NCBI GenBank assembly: GCA_026874595.1
Contig: CM049313.1
Location: 44,854,659-44,918,658, forward strand
DNA: 64,000 nt
DNA from: Sipunculus nudus
Taxonomy: Eukaryota > Annelida > Sipuncula > Golfingiida > Sipunculidae
Direction: 5' to 3'
Shown here: positions 22,633 to 35,200 of the stretch, in pieces
Position numbering within the stretch: position 1 is the first letter of the stretch
Layout: each line of letters begins with the position of its first letter
Notes under the pieces: generated by a model
What the model was told of the DNA's origin: nothing
Database searches by the model: none
The model's input: the letters and a program-made list of their open reading frames with translations, nothing else
Translations under genes and position numbers: made by a program

Positions 22633-24437
22633 ATGTGTGTTAGAATGTTTATGTATTAAAAATGTTATAAAATAATCATACTATATAGTCATAAAATAGA
22701 TATATAAATATGTTTTTGCACATTATATGTTTCTATTTAATTAAATTTTCATAACATATATAACATAATATTTTATATATTTAATATGGCTAAACACTTT
22801 TTTATCTCGTATGTGGTCCTTCTCTTACAAAATCGGCATCCTTTGTGCATACACAATTTTGAATATCTAAAAAGAAATTACATAGTAAGTAAAAATGCAT
22901 ATTTCATGACTATCTAAAATTTAGAGCTTAGAAATAAATTGTTCAAATTTTAAATGAAAATTTATAAATCTGAAATCTCAGAACTGAGTTTCCATTTCAA
23001 TGACGTCAATACATATATATAGGTTTAAAAAATAATATATATAATACATATATAATATATCATTTACATTATTATATTTTATATAATATCAGAATTCCGC
23101 GAGCTGAATTAGCTGATTAATTTTCTCTTATGTTTTCATCGGTGGTATCGCTTCTATCGGTGTTCTTCTCTGCTTTATTATGATTTATTGAAGAATTTGA
23201 ATATATAATTGACAGCAATAGTACAAAATTTAAATATTCCATTTGATTCTACAGAGGATTTCACAAAAACTTTTAAAAGAAAAACATTATGATCAAAAGA
23301 CAAGAATGGTGAGTTAATAAATTAATGATTCAAGTTAAACTTTGGCACTTGATAAAGGTTGCATATCTATGGCTTATCTATGGCAGACATGCCTAAAAAT
23401 TTACTTCGGATAGGTTTACATTTGTGTAAAATCAGAAAATTACTTAACTTGGTAAATTATCAAATTTGTATGACATGAATCTATACAGGTTAACATAAAT
23501 GTGAATTATGAAAGTTAATTCTTACACTTCATTTTATAAATAAGATTTTTACTATATTTGAGCAATCATATGATATAAATAAATTGGAAATATTCCTGCT
23601 TTTGAATATCTATTTTCTCATTATCAAGTATATATAAGATTTTACCGACTTCTTAACAATCAGAACATATGCATATGTAAAAATGTATTATTATTATTAT
23701 AACAATAACGAGATGCACATTCAAACAATATATTGAAGCATTTGCGCATATAAATCGTGTTGAGAGAATTGTAAATATCATACACAGTAAATACCACATG
23801 TAAAAAGCGAATTTCTCTTAATGAGGCATGATGATTATAACAGTTATTAAATTATAAATAAACAAGGTTAAGTATCTTTTGTGGATGTCTACCAGGCGTT
23901 CACATAATTAATGTAATTAAATTTGCAATTTAGGGATACATTGGATCGGCGTTGGAAAACGGAGCAAGAGGTTCAACGCCCCTCCTTCTTCCCTCCCTCC
24001 TATTCTTTAAGAAAAAAAATCGTGATATGTCAGTTTAACGTCAGGGATTAGTTCTAAGTCGCTGCTTAGCGCACGTATGATTTCTGGATTTTCCTAGCCC
24101 CGCTGTTTTGATCCCTGAAATCCAGTCTTAAATAATTACATATCATTTTTGTTACCTTCATCTTCTTTCAATATACAGTGTAGCCTTAACCCTTGGGCCA
24201 ATAAACATTAATATATATATATTTATAATGGCATATAAGGAAGATTCCTGTCCTCTGTGTATGACACAGGCTTATCCCGGTAGTCAATAAAACGCGGGTT
24301 ACGATTGTTCGCAACAACTGATAAATCGCAAAACTGCGAGAGACGTGCGAGAGGTTTTCAGCACACTTCGCAAAAACCTTCCGCAAATCCCCTCGCAATC
24401 GCAAATTTGCGAAAGTTTCGATCACATAAGCCCAGAT
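22264..24437. mobile_element. Inverted-repeat DNA element (2.2 kb)
   Basis: Terminal inverted repeats begin ATCTGGGC, then C or T, TATGTGATC, and extend as diverged arrays of TTTGCGA / TCGCAAA words at both ends (22264-22450 and 24345-24437). The interior is strongly AT-rich with a TA/TG microsatellite (22593-22645) and no transposase. The target duplication is unclear, possibly AT. Confidence 0.65.
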
Positions 24438-25039
24438 TTGCACGGTAGCGAGAACCCCATGGAGGCTATCTATTGCGATCGAAACTTTTGCTGCTTTCGT
24501 TTCAGTGCAAGTCTATGTAACCATAGGTCGCCCGGATGGGCCTGCAACAAGCTTTGCAATAGGCGTGTAAGGAATTAGTAGTCGCAGAGTTACACATTGA
24601 CCTGCGCAGTAGCAGGTGTTACGGGCCATATAACTAGCGACAGCAAAGCGCAATGAGCACGGTAGCAAAACAGACCTGCGAGATAGCAAGTGCTTGTTAC
24701 TGCCTAATCATAGACATAATTCCGGAATAATATATGCTTCAGTTCATTGATTTTTTTTTTCAAATAATCACTAATGATTTATTAACATTTAATTTTGAAA
24801 AACACTTTTTCCAAACCTTTGTCGCCCTTCTCTTACAAAATATCCGTGGTTTGAACATATTTATATTTACAGGATTAAAAAGTAGCCATTGGCTAACAGA
24901 CATACTCTCCTGTAAACATGTAACATATTAACAATGACGATAACAACATATATACATTTAAGCATAAGGTGACATATAAGCACGTGATACAATATATACA
25001 ACATAATATAGGCGACAAATAATCTTACAGAATGACTAA
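24438..25039. other. Gene-free stretch
   Basis: A GC-richer patch at 24440-24680 with GATCG and CGCAATAG-type words lies just outside the inverted-repeat element. No gene is recognised. Confidence 0.3.
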
Positions 25040-26130
25040 AAATAAACAGACGTGAAAACAATACATGCAGGATAACCGTTAATTATATACTGCACTAGTA
25101 GCGGGTTCAAGACAATAAGAAGTGAAGCACTGTGGTATATACATGGTATCATTTTAAAACTTTCAGTTTGTGTAATAAACCATGTTAAGGCTATGCATAT
25201 TTTGTCTCTTAGAAAGTCTGATGCGGCATTTCCCCCATGTAATATGAATTCTTTTAACTTTTCGTTTTCAATTTTAGTTGTAGGATCAAGTCTGATAAAG
25301 AAATTTACATCGTATTTTTCTTCGTCAAATGCTGTTTTAATGAACGTGAACATGTCGGATCGACATCGGCTGTACCTTGAACATTGTAATAGTGTTCCGT
25401 GCTTTCTTCAGCTGCTGTACAGTTACATAATGGACTCTTCGTTTTCCCGATTTTAAATAAGTACTAGGGACAAGTTCCGAATCTTAATCTATTGATAATT
25501 ATCTCGTCTTTTCTGACGGAAAACATGTTTGACGTCATCAAAATACAGCAGTGGATGAGTATTGTACGATCTTTTAATTGAAAAACATATAACTATAGTT
25601 TTCGTTGGGTTGAACTGTGAATGCCATTTGTTAGCCCACTGGCTCAAGCGCTGCAAGTCACGGTTGAGAGAATCTGCTGACTCGTCTGGGTTATCAGTAA
25701 CAGAATATATATACAGGTGTTATAAGCTTACATTTTAATATTATTTTCCATGTGCAAGTAAATATCGTTAACATAAACAAGAAACAAGAGTAGTCCCAGT
25801 ATAGAACCCTGCGGGACACATGAATATATATATATAAACTATTTGACTGTGAGCCTTCTAGAACCACGCATTGTTTACGATTGGTTAAGTAGCTTTCAAT
25901 AAATTTAAGCAGAGACCACGTTATTCCGAAGCATTCTAGTTTATAAGGTAATCCTTTTTATGCCACACCCTGTCGAAGGCCCTTGATGCGTCGAGGCATA
26001 GAAGTCGGGTTTCGTGACCTCTCCCAAAACCGCTATAAATATCATGACAGAGTGAAATTATCAAATTAATGGCCGAATCGTTCTTATATGCATCTTCTGT
26101 TTATACACAATATTGCAAATTTATTTAAGG
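25040..26130 (-). pseudogene. LINE (non-LTR retrotransposon) ORF2 relic
   Basis: The minus strand reads as a Jockey/CR1-like RT in broken frames: YKLECFGIT and LLKFIESYLTNRKQCVVLEG near 25990-25850, a GSILGPLLFL-like box near 25800, a damaged catalytic YADD region near 25720, and a thumb stretch LQRLSQWANKWHSQFNPTKT near 25690-25600. It then jumps to the far C-terminus (INRLRFGTCP, CNCTAAEESTEHY), with several hundred bases missing. The frame 25036-25353 (DMFTFIKTAF onwards) is the end of ORF2. Endonuclease is absent. Clade assignment is tentative. Confidence 0.75.
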
Positions 26131-26449
26131 GTTGTTCACATGCTTTGTCTGTAAAACATGGACTTTCTCCAATAATTGATATTTTGTTATTTGCATTAGT
26201 TATAATTTCGATGAACATTCTACACTCCGAGGATCAGAACTGTCCAGATTTCATTTCAATGTCCTGATTTCAAGTGATGATGCAATACTCTAAAATAATT
26301 TATATCTCGCCTAAATTCTATATGATTATATTCATAATATAAAGTCACTGATTCATGTGAGAAGTATTTGCTGTTCACTTCTCTTTCTTGATTACATCGC
26401 TTCTGTCGGTTATATCAATGTGTCTCTACATGACATATTGAAATATTAG
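26131..26449. other. Gene-free spacer
   Basis: AT-rich, between the LINE relic and the tandem array. Nothing recognised. Confidence 0.35.
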
Positions 26450-27420
26450 GGTAACTTGTATCATGGATATAGTATATATTAATAGTGACAAACACTTACT
26501 GGACTATTTCATGTCCGAAGGCTTAGGGCGTCCGTATCCGGGATATACCATATATTAATAGTGTAAAAAAACACTTACTGGAGTACTTCATGCCCGAAGG
26601 GTTAGGGTAACCCGTTTCCCCGATAAAGCATATATTATAAGTGACAAACACACACTAGAGTATTTCATGCCCGAAGGGTTTGGGTAACCTGTGTCCCGGA
26701 TATACCTTATATTAATAGTGACAAACACTTACTTGAGTTAACACTTACTGGTGTATTTCATGCTCCAAGGGTTAGGGTAACCCGTATCCCGGATATACCA
26801 TATATTGATAGTGACAAACACTTGCTGTAGTATTTCTTGTCCGAAGGCTTGGGGAACTCGTATCCAGGATATACCATTTATTAATAGTGATAAACACCGA
26901 CTGGAGTATTTCATGATCGAAGGCTTAGGGTCAACCGTATCCAGGATATACCATATATTATTAGTGTCAAACATTTACTGGAGTATTTCAGGCCCAATGG
27001 GCTAGGGTATCCCGTATCCCGGATAAAGCATATATTAATAGTGACAAACATTTACCGGAGTATTTCATGCCTGAAGTTTAAGGGTAACCCGTATCACGGA
27101 TATACCATATATTAATAGTGACAAACACTTACTGGGTTAAACACTTTCTGCGGTCTTTCAGGCTCGAAGGGTTAGGGTAACCCGTATCCTTGATATAGCA
27201 TATATTAATAGTGACAAATACTTACTGAACATTTCATGTCCGAAGGCTATGGGTAACACTTATCCAGGATATACCATATATTAATATTGACATACATTTA
27301 ATGGAGTATTTCATGCTCGAAGGGTAAGGGTAACCCGTATCCCGGATATAGCATAATATTAAAAGAGACAAACACATATTGCAGTTTTTCATGTCCGCAG
27401 TGTTAGCGTTACCCGTAAAG
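26450..27420. repeat. Minisatellite array, unit about 77 bp
   Basis: About 12 diverged units. Each contains TATATTAATAGTGACAAACA, CTTACTGGAGTATTTCATG, CCGAAGGGTTAGGGTAACCC and GTATCCCGGATATACCA. Joints recur at about 26478, 26554, 26634, 26711, 26804, 26880, 26957, 27035, 27110, 27205, 27279 and 27355. Two units carry an extra partial duplication (near 26740 and 27140). Confidence 0.9.
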
Positions 27421-28092
27421 ACTCTTCTGGCAGGTCGCTGAGATCTCCACTCCAACTGGCGGCAGTCTTGACACTTTTAATCGCAGCAAATAGCTGCTAT
27501 TTACGCCTGCGATTCATGGGGGCCCTTCTGACAGGCCGCTGAGATCTCCACTCCCTCTGGTGGCAGTCTTGAAACTATTTTTTGGTAGAAAATAGCAGCT
27601 ATTTGCGCGTGCGATACATGGGACACCTTTCTGGCAGGCCGCTGAGAGCTCCACCTCCCCTGGCGGCAGTCTTGATACATTTTATGGTAGCAAATAGCTG
27701 CTATTTGCGCGTGCGACTCATTGGGGGCCCGTATTCCAGGCCGCTGAGATCTCCACTCCCCCTTGGACAGTCTTGACATTTTCTTATAGTAGCAAATAGC
27801 TGCTATTTGCGATAGCAATTCATGGGGACCCTTTTGCCAAGCCTGTGAGATCTCATCTCCCCCTTGCGACAGTTTTGACATTTTCTTAAAGTAGCAAATA
27901 GCTGCTATTTGCGATAGCGATTCATGAGGACCCTTCTGCCAATTAAGCCTGTGAGATCTCAACTCCCCCTGGAGGTAGTCTTGACACTTTTTATGGTAGC
28001 AAATAGCTGCTATTTGCGCGTGCTATTCATGGGGACCCCTCTTGCAGTCCGCTCTGATATCAACTCCCCCTGGCGGTAGTCTTGACACTTTT
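27421..28092. repeat. Satellite array C, left part, unit about 102-108 bp
   Basis: About six tandem units, each with the near-palindrome CAAATAGCTGCTATTTG, a GCGATTCATGGGG-type stretch, GAGATCTCCACTCCCCC and TGGCGGCAGTCTTGACA. It adjoins the 77-bp array. The same units resume at 32734, so 28093-32733 is an insertion. Most units are near a multiple of three, which keeps a minus-strand frame open for 153 codons (27501-27962). Confidence 0.9.
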
Positions 28093-31000
28093 AGCTCAGC
28101 TGACTATAAGTCATCTGAGCTATAGTCGTGGTCCATTGTCCGTCGTCCGTCCGTCTGTCTGTCCGTCCGTCCGTCCGTCCGTCCGTCCGTCCGTCCGCCT
28201 GTCCGGATGTCCGTCCGTAAGACTGGCACGTTTCGACACCGTTGGACCTACGAATCTGAAATTTGGCATACTGTTAGATGTCCCCAAAACCTCCTACCAT
28301 GCCGAAAATTGTGTCAATAGGACTTCGTTCCTTTGAGATATTAAGGAAAAACCTCAATTTTTTATTAGAAATCTATTTTCACACTTCAGGACTGCCTAAT
28401 ATCAAAACCACTCATCTGGTTTTCTTCATATTTACCATAAATATTCCTCTATATAGTTCCTATGTACATGCCAGATATTAAGTCAGTATTATATAATTTA
28501 AAAAAGTTATGGGACTTTGTAAAAAAATCAGGAAGATATTTGGTCACTTAAGACCAAAAGTGTTAAAGGTAGGGACTTTTTTCCAGTAATACAACTTTAA
28601 TTAATCAAAATTTAATTGTATACCAAAAATAAGATCAAAATCTGTTAATTTTTTTAAATATTGGCAAAAATATAAAATTTGTACCTTAAATTTTTTCCCA
28701 CGGCCACGGCACGTTTTTTTCCTGTAAGTACTGTGGATTTAATTTTCACAGCATGTATACATAAGGATTTAATCTGTTAAAATCTGAAATTTGAAAATAA
28801 AAGCTGCAAAATTAGGCTAGTTATTGAATTTTTTTGGAGGCTCTTGTTGTATTCCCTTACATTGTCAAGCAGTCCACTTTGATGACTGTAGGTCATTCAG
28901 TGCACATCTCTATGCTCCCCAGGCTGTTGGCATAATTTTAGATGTCCCCAAAATCTCCTACCATACCGAAAATTGGGTCATTAGGACTTCGTTCCTTCGA
29001 GATACTAGTATTAAGGAAAAAACTCCGTTTTCCATAAAAAGCCATTGTTACACTTCAAGGCTGCCTAATATCAAAACCACTGATCTGTTTTTATCATATT
29101 TAGTATTCACATTCTTTCATACATTTTTTATGAACATACCAAATATTAGGTCAGTATTGGTTATTATTTTGAAGTTATGGGCCAAAACATAATGCAATTT
29201 TTTTAAAAATCAGGAAATATATTTACTCACCTAACAGGAGAATTGCTGAACCTAGAGACTTTTTTTTCAGGAATATAACTTTATTTAATCAAGATTCAAT
29301 TGTTTACCCAAAATTAGATCTGAATTTTGCAAATTTTTCAAGTAATTAGCATAAATAAAAAATAAATACCTTAAATTTTGTCCAACTTTAGCACTGTTGA
29401 ATTAATTTTCACAGCATATATACATAAGGATTTAATCTTTCAAAATCTAAAATTTCAAAGAAATTGATTGGAAAGAATAGCTTTTATTCATGTTTTCTTA
29501 CACCATGTCAAGTGTTGTTTACATCTAGCCCACCTAGTAGTACAGCCTTCACTTGCATTATGTAACCCACCCCAGGCAGCTTACCTTGGGTCAGCCTGGC
29601 CACTACCAGCAGGCTTCCCCTCTGCCCTGCACTCCCCCCCCCCCCAGATGGTGCATAAACTAGATGAATGTATTTGATTCATTCTTATTCTAGGTTATGC
29701 TACATTTTAGATTTTGTATTTTACCACCAGGGTTACAATGATTAAAGTGTACATTTAATTGTGTCCACAAAGTAGTGTATTGTTATGAAAGTGTGGATGT
29801 TCATCAGATAAGTAATTCCTTACTTAAGAAGAGTAAAAACTTCACCAGGTGTGAAATTGACTATTAATTCCAGTAATAAATTAAAACTGGGATAGTAATT
29901 AGCACAATGATATTGTTTGTCCCTCATTCAACCAACAGTGTGTATACTTTTAGGAAAAGATGTTTCATTTTATCAAATTTACTTTTATTTTATTTTGGTG
30001 AATAAAATTAAGCATGTACTGAAAACTCCAATGTGCAAAACTTTTTAATAGTGATTCAAGGAATATTCTATTAGATGCCATGTTGTGGCATTATTTTCTT
30101 TTAAATTCAGTTTAAACATTTATGATTTAAAAATAATAAAATATATGTGTATGCATAATATGACTCAATATGAGCTACACTCTGGATATATGATGATTGC
30201 AACTTTTGCAACAATTCTAATATTTTAACTTATAGTTTCAGTTTTTTACTCTGTATATATAATGATTGCAACTTTTGCAACAATTCTAATATTTTAACTT
30301 ATTTTCAGGTTTTTTTTTATTAAAAATTTATAAAACCTGTAAATAAAAAAATGATTCAGATAAAAACTTCTTAATGGAAAAAGTGGATATGCTTAAAAAA
30401 AATAGGATTATATATAAACTTAAATGCATTATTCCCTTGAAAGTGAAATAAAGGTATTAGTCCATTCTGTCCACTTGCCTGTCCATCTGTAAATTTTCAT
30501 ATGCATCACAGTATCTCAAAATTTTACTGTTTTTCTTCATGACAGTCTTGTCAGAGTATTAGTTTGCGATCATATATTTAGAACTTTACTATAACGAAGA
30601 AGGAGGGCCCCTTTCCTCTTAGCTTTTCATATTCTTATATAAATAAAAAACATTACAATAGAATATTAGAATTAATATTTTGTATAACTATACGTCCATA
30701 GGTACCTATGTACATGCCAGAAATTATGTCAATATTGTGTAATATGTAGACATAGTGGGCATCACAATAATGTACCTTGTCAAGACTAAAGAGATATTGT
30801 GTCATACAGTCACAAATTCATAAATCACTTCATCAATAAGTTAATCATAACATCATATCTGTCAAATTGAAAGCTTGCAGACTACCATACACTTTAGATC
30901 CTTCAACAAATAGCCTTATCATCATTCTACTATTGCTTATTACTGCTGTCATTGCATTCATATTTGCTCAAATATATCACAATTTTCAACCCCTCCTAAA

Positions 31001-31216
31001 TAAATAAAAAATAAACCACTATATTTGACTCTAATAATCCATCAGTCAGGTAATTTCATTTATCATTTACTGACATATTACATTACATTCCTTTATAATA
31101 GCCCAACATGTCCGTGATATTCATAAGCTTTATCGACTCAATATAGTATCACAGTGGAGAAACATTTATAGTACAATCACGATCAGCTGAGCGCCGTGAC
31201 CCATGGGTCCCTTGTT
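28093..31216 (+). mobile_element. Helentron-associated-like element, family 1
   Basis: Begins AGCTCAGCTGACT, loop, AGTCATCTGAGCT (a 13-bp hairpin with one mismatch), then a CCGTCCGT run (28140-28220). Its core is a tandem pair with a period of about 666 bp (GTCCCCAAAA joints near 28277 and 28943), then AT-rich sequence. It ends with CAGCTGAGCG, the palindrome-like GACCCATGGGTC and CCTTGTT at 31211-31216. No coding region. It sits in satellite array C together with the following segment. Confidence 0.7.
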
Positions 31217-32733
31217 TTCTCTATTTTTGAGACCTTTAAGGATGTAGTTATCTGTCAACAGGGTTCAAATTGTAACAACTGGACCTAGAATCTTCATTCT
31301 TGACACACAGGGAGACCCATGTAAAGTCTCCATGGAAACCTGAAATAAGGTCTCTGTTACCCATATCCATTAAGCTGTATGGCTCCAAAGTACCCCCCAG
31401 AATAATGAAAAATTGGATACAAAAACTGCAGTATCTCAATAACTACAACACTGATGCTCATTATTTTTGGCATACATATTGATCATGACGTGTTCCATCA
31501 GTTTCAGCAGACTGGGTGAGCCACCTCTATTTTTTTCAAATTTTTACGAATTATTTTCTCTATTTTTGAGACCTTTGAAGATGTGGTTATCTGTCAACAG
31601 GCTACAAATTGTAACAACTGGACCTAGAATCTTCATTCTTGTCATGCAAGGAGGCCCATGAAAAGTCTCCATGGAAACATGAAATTAGGTCTCTGTTACC
31701 CATATCCTTTGAGCTGTGGCACTCCAAAGTACAGCTCAGATTAATGGAAAATTTGATACAAAAGCTGCAGTATCTAAACAAATAATGCAGAGATCACCAT
31801 AATTGTTTGTATGGATATTGGTCATGGAGTGTTTTATCAGTTTCTGCAGCCTGGTGGCACCACATGTATTTGTTCGGGCTTTTTTCGAATTTTTTTTTCT
31901 ATTTTTGAGACCTTTAAAGATATGAACATCTGTTAATATGGCACAAATCATAACTGGACCTAGAATCTTCATTCTTTACACACAGGGAAACCCATGAAAA
32001 ATCTCCATGGAAACCTGAAATAAGGTCTCTGTTACCCATATCCATTAAGCTGTATGGCTCCAAAGTACCCCCCAGAATAATGAAAAATTGGATACAAAAA
32101 CTGCAGTATCTCAATAACTACAACACTGATGCTCATTATTTTTGGCATACATATTGATCATGACGTGTTCCATCAGTTTCAGCAGACTGGGTGAGCCACC
32201 TCTATTTTTTTTCAAATTTTTACGAATTATTTTCTCTATTTTTGAGACCTTTGAAGATGTGGTTATCTGTCAACAGGCTACAAATTGTAACAACTGGACC
32301 TAGAATCTTCATTCTTGTCATGCAAGGAGGCCCATGAAAAGTTTCTGTGGAAACCTGAAATTGATTCTCTGTTACCCATATCCTTCAAGCTATAGAACTC
32401 CCAAGTATCCATCAGAATAATGGAAAATCTGATACAAAAGCTGAAGTATCTGAACAACTAATCCAGAGACCCACATGCTTCTTTGCATGGATATTGACCA
32501 TTAAGTCCTTTTATTAGTTTCTGCAGACTGGTGGAGCCACCTGGATTTTTTTTAAAGTTTACGCATTTTTTCTCTGTTCTTGAGATATATTAATACAGAC
32601 ACAATCTCAGCCTGTTTGTTAATTTGTTTGATGCTTCAGTTCAATGTTTATATACTACCATTCAGATGAAAAAATTTCCTTTTGCAAATCTCTTCCCAGT
32701 CAGCTGAGCGTCATGACCCATGGGTCACTTGTT
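31217..32733 (+). mobile_element. Family 1 element, second core and second 3' end
   Basis: Four and a half tandem units of about 335-341 bp (CTCTATTTTTGAG near 31218, 31559, 31899 and 32233, degenerate near 32570), each with GGACCTAGAATCTTCATTCT and CTCCATGGAAACC. It ends with AGTCAGCTGAGC (inverse of the 5' arm), the 14-bp palindrome TGACCCATGGGTCA and CTTGTT at 32733. There is no separate 5' end: it follows directly on the first 3' end at 31216. The blocks near 31350-31690 and 32024-32340 are almost identical, about 675 bp apart. Confidence 0.7.
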
Positions 32734-33390
32734 ATGGTAGCAAATAGCTATCATTTGCGCGTGCGATTCATGGGGACCCTTCTTGCAGCCCGCTCTGATA
32801 TTTACTCCCCCTGGCGATATTCTTGACACTTTTTATGGTAGCAAATAGCTGCTACTTGCGCTTGCGATTCATGGAGGGGGGGGGGGGGGGGGGGGCTTCT
32901 GGCAGGCCGCTGAGATATCCTCTCCCCCTGGCGGCAGTTTTGATACCTTTTATGGTGGCAGATAGCTTCTATTTGTGCGTACGATTCATTGGGACCCCTC
33001 TGGCAGCCCGCTCTGATATCCACTCCCCCTGGTGGGAGTCTTTACACTATTTTTATGTATCAAATAGCTGCTATTTAGCGTGCGACTCATAGGGACCTCT
33101 CTGGCAGCTCGCTTTCATATTCACTTCCTCTGGCGGTAGTCTTGACACTTGTTATGGTAGCAAATAGCTGATATTTGCGCGTGCGATTCATGGGGGCCTT
33201 TCTGGTAGGCCGCATGGATCTCCACTTCCCCTGGAGGCAGTCTTGAAACTTTTAAGGTAGCAAATAGCTGCTATTTTTGCGTGCGAATCATGGGGGCCCT
33301 TTTGGCAGGCGGCTGAGAATTCCACTCCCCCTGGTGGCAGTCCTCACACTATTTATGGTCGCAAATAGCTGATATTTGCAAATAGCTAAT
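32734..33390. repeat. Satellite array C, right part
   Basis: About seven further units of the 102-108-bp satellite, with a 20-base poly-G tract near 32876-32895. The first base pairs complete the unit interrupted at 28092. Confidence 0.9.
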
Positions 33391-33724
33391 ATTATGGGTT
33401 TACAGGCATGTTTTTTTTTTTTTTTCGTAATTCATAAATATCTTTTCATTATAACCATGGTTTCAATTGTTAAACCGATTTATGGTTGTTTAAAAAAAAG
33501 GTTGTTTCAAGCTTGAACACAGTTCACAGGGGTCGTGGTGGGGTTGTGGTGCACATATTTTTCTTTAGGATCCGCAGTTTCCGCATAGACTTTGAAACAT
33601 TAAAATATATTATAAGAACATCTTTAAACTGATAGGGATTCTATTCAGGGGCGTAGCCAGGATTGAGGAGGGGAGGGGGCCATGATCAGTGGCGGAAAAC
33701 AGTTATATATACGTGTATATACAC

Positions 33725-33765
<41 letters not shown>

Positions 33766-34020
33766 TAATAATATTATTATTACTATATATATTATAGTGT
33801 TATATATTTTAGTGTATGTAAATATGATTTTTTTTATTTTCCATGATGAACCATGGTTTCGTTAAGGTTAGTTACAGGGATATGGGGAGGATATGGGAGG
33901 CCCCCTTATGTCATTGCGTTATGTAGTCAAACTGTGGAGAGGTTCAATATTTAATATTTATATTTCTTCAAATTAGGATATAAAATTTTAATCGTTTTCA
34001 AACAAGTCAATGACGCAAAG
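33391..34020. other. Gene-free stretch with TA microsatellite
   Basis: Contains TA repeats at 33725-33762 and a CAGGGGCGTAGCCAGG motif at 33656, which resembles a hAT-type terminus. No matching opposite end was found. The last five bases (CAAAG) are the target site of the LTR element. Confidence 0.5.
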
Positions 34021-35176
34021 TGTCACCAGACAATAGGTGACAATATGTACGGTGTTTTGTATCATAGTTTAACGAAGTCTGTTCTCTATTGATATTGACG
34101 TGAAGCGTCATCCTAAAGCGTTGACAGGTCTTGATTGTATATATATATTGTGTATTCTTGTATGAAATCCCATCGGCTATCAGCTGATTAATCCGTGTCA
34201 CGCATCGTGTGTATTATTACATTTGGTATGTGGGTCTCCATGGTGACGCTAACAGTCAAACTAGGTCACATATATCCTTATATGGGACACTTGAGAAATA
34301 AGCCAATCAGAGAACCGGATTGCCGTACACAGTGAACAGGCGATTGTGACGTCAGACTTCAAGAAGAGACGCTGAACGTTGGTTCAGTTGGGTCCTGAAG
34401 CTTGGAGAGGCAACACGCACGCACGGCGGAGAGAACCTAGAGACGCTTAAAACTGCCAGGAACGGTACTGAAGCAAGCTTATACATGGGGCAAGGGCCCA
34501 ACTCACAAGATCACAGCGGTGCTGCCGACAGAGCTTCGTATTGGTGGTAAAGTAAGTGCGCACGCGTCACCCGCCGGCCTAGTTTAGCTTGACCTAGATA
34601 CATTAATCATGATACATATACATGAATCTATTGCTACACGAATTAAGGTCAAGGACTCTAAGCTCATATGTAAACAAAGAGACCTATTACCATTCACGTG
34701 AACGTAAACCTACCCGGGTCGTTGTCAAGTAAGATCATTTGAAGAACGTTAAACACAGAAAGACTATATGGTACTAACCATACGCTAGATTCTACACAAG
34801 ACAGTAACCAGAGATCTCTGAAGGAACTGGACTTTATTGTTTTTATACAAACCATGGACTCAGTAAATATCCTGTAATTTTAATGTGAAGAACTGTCGTA
34901 TTGACACATCAACGCACACACTCACATTTGTGTCTCTGTAAGTATTGTCTTGAATTATATTTGTGAATTTAACCTGATGTCTCATAGTTTCTATTGATCT
35001 GGGTGTATGATTGTCTGGTATTTTAATACACGTCCTTAAAAGAACCTGGAAATGTCACCTGTAATGACCGGGATCTAATTTCTTGATGAGTGAAATCAAG
35101 TGGCGAGCGTAAACCCATCGTATGGTTTTATAGGATATATCCGTTGTAAAGTTTTCACGTTAAGTTAGGGGTGACA
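34021..35176 (+). repeat. 5' LTR (1156 bp)
   Basis: Ends TGTCACC and GGTGACA form a 7-bp inverted repeat. By eye it differs from the 3' LTR at six positions, all substitutions, about 0.5%. A TATATATATATTGTG stretch at 34137-34151 and a TGACGTCA (CRE-like) site near 34347 are candidate promoter elements. Confidence 0.97.
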
Positions 35177-35181
35177 TTGAA

Positions 35182-35198
35182 TGGCGAGCGTGCCAGGA
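35182..35198 (+). promoter_or_regulatory. Primer-binding site
   Basis: TGGCGAGCGTGCCAGGA begins five bases after the LTR end. It starts with TGG, complementary to a tRNA CCA end, and resembles the tRNA-Arg-type sites of some Drosophila gypsy elements. The exact tRNA is not confirmed. Confidence 0.75.
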
Positions 35199-35200
35199 TA

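Noticed and set aside
26450-27420. CRISPR-like array of regular repeats
   Set aside because: The units are directly tandem without unique spacers, and the DNA is eukaryotic.
28093-32733. Canonical Helitron (5'-TC, 3'-CTRR, A-T target)
   Set aside because: The ends are AGCTC... and ...CTTGTT in a T run; the Helentron-type plan fits better.
27421-33390. Two independent satellite arrays
   Set aside because: The units on both sides of 28093-32733 are the same family and join into one interrupted unit.
33656-33910. hAT MITE starting CAGGGGCGTAGCC
   Set aside because: No matching inverted end or target duplication was found.
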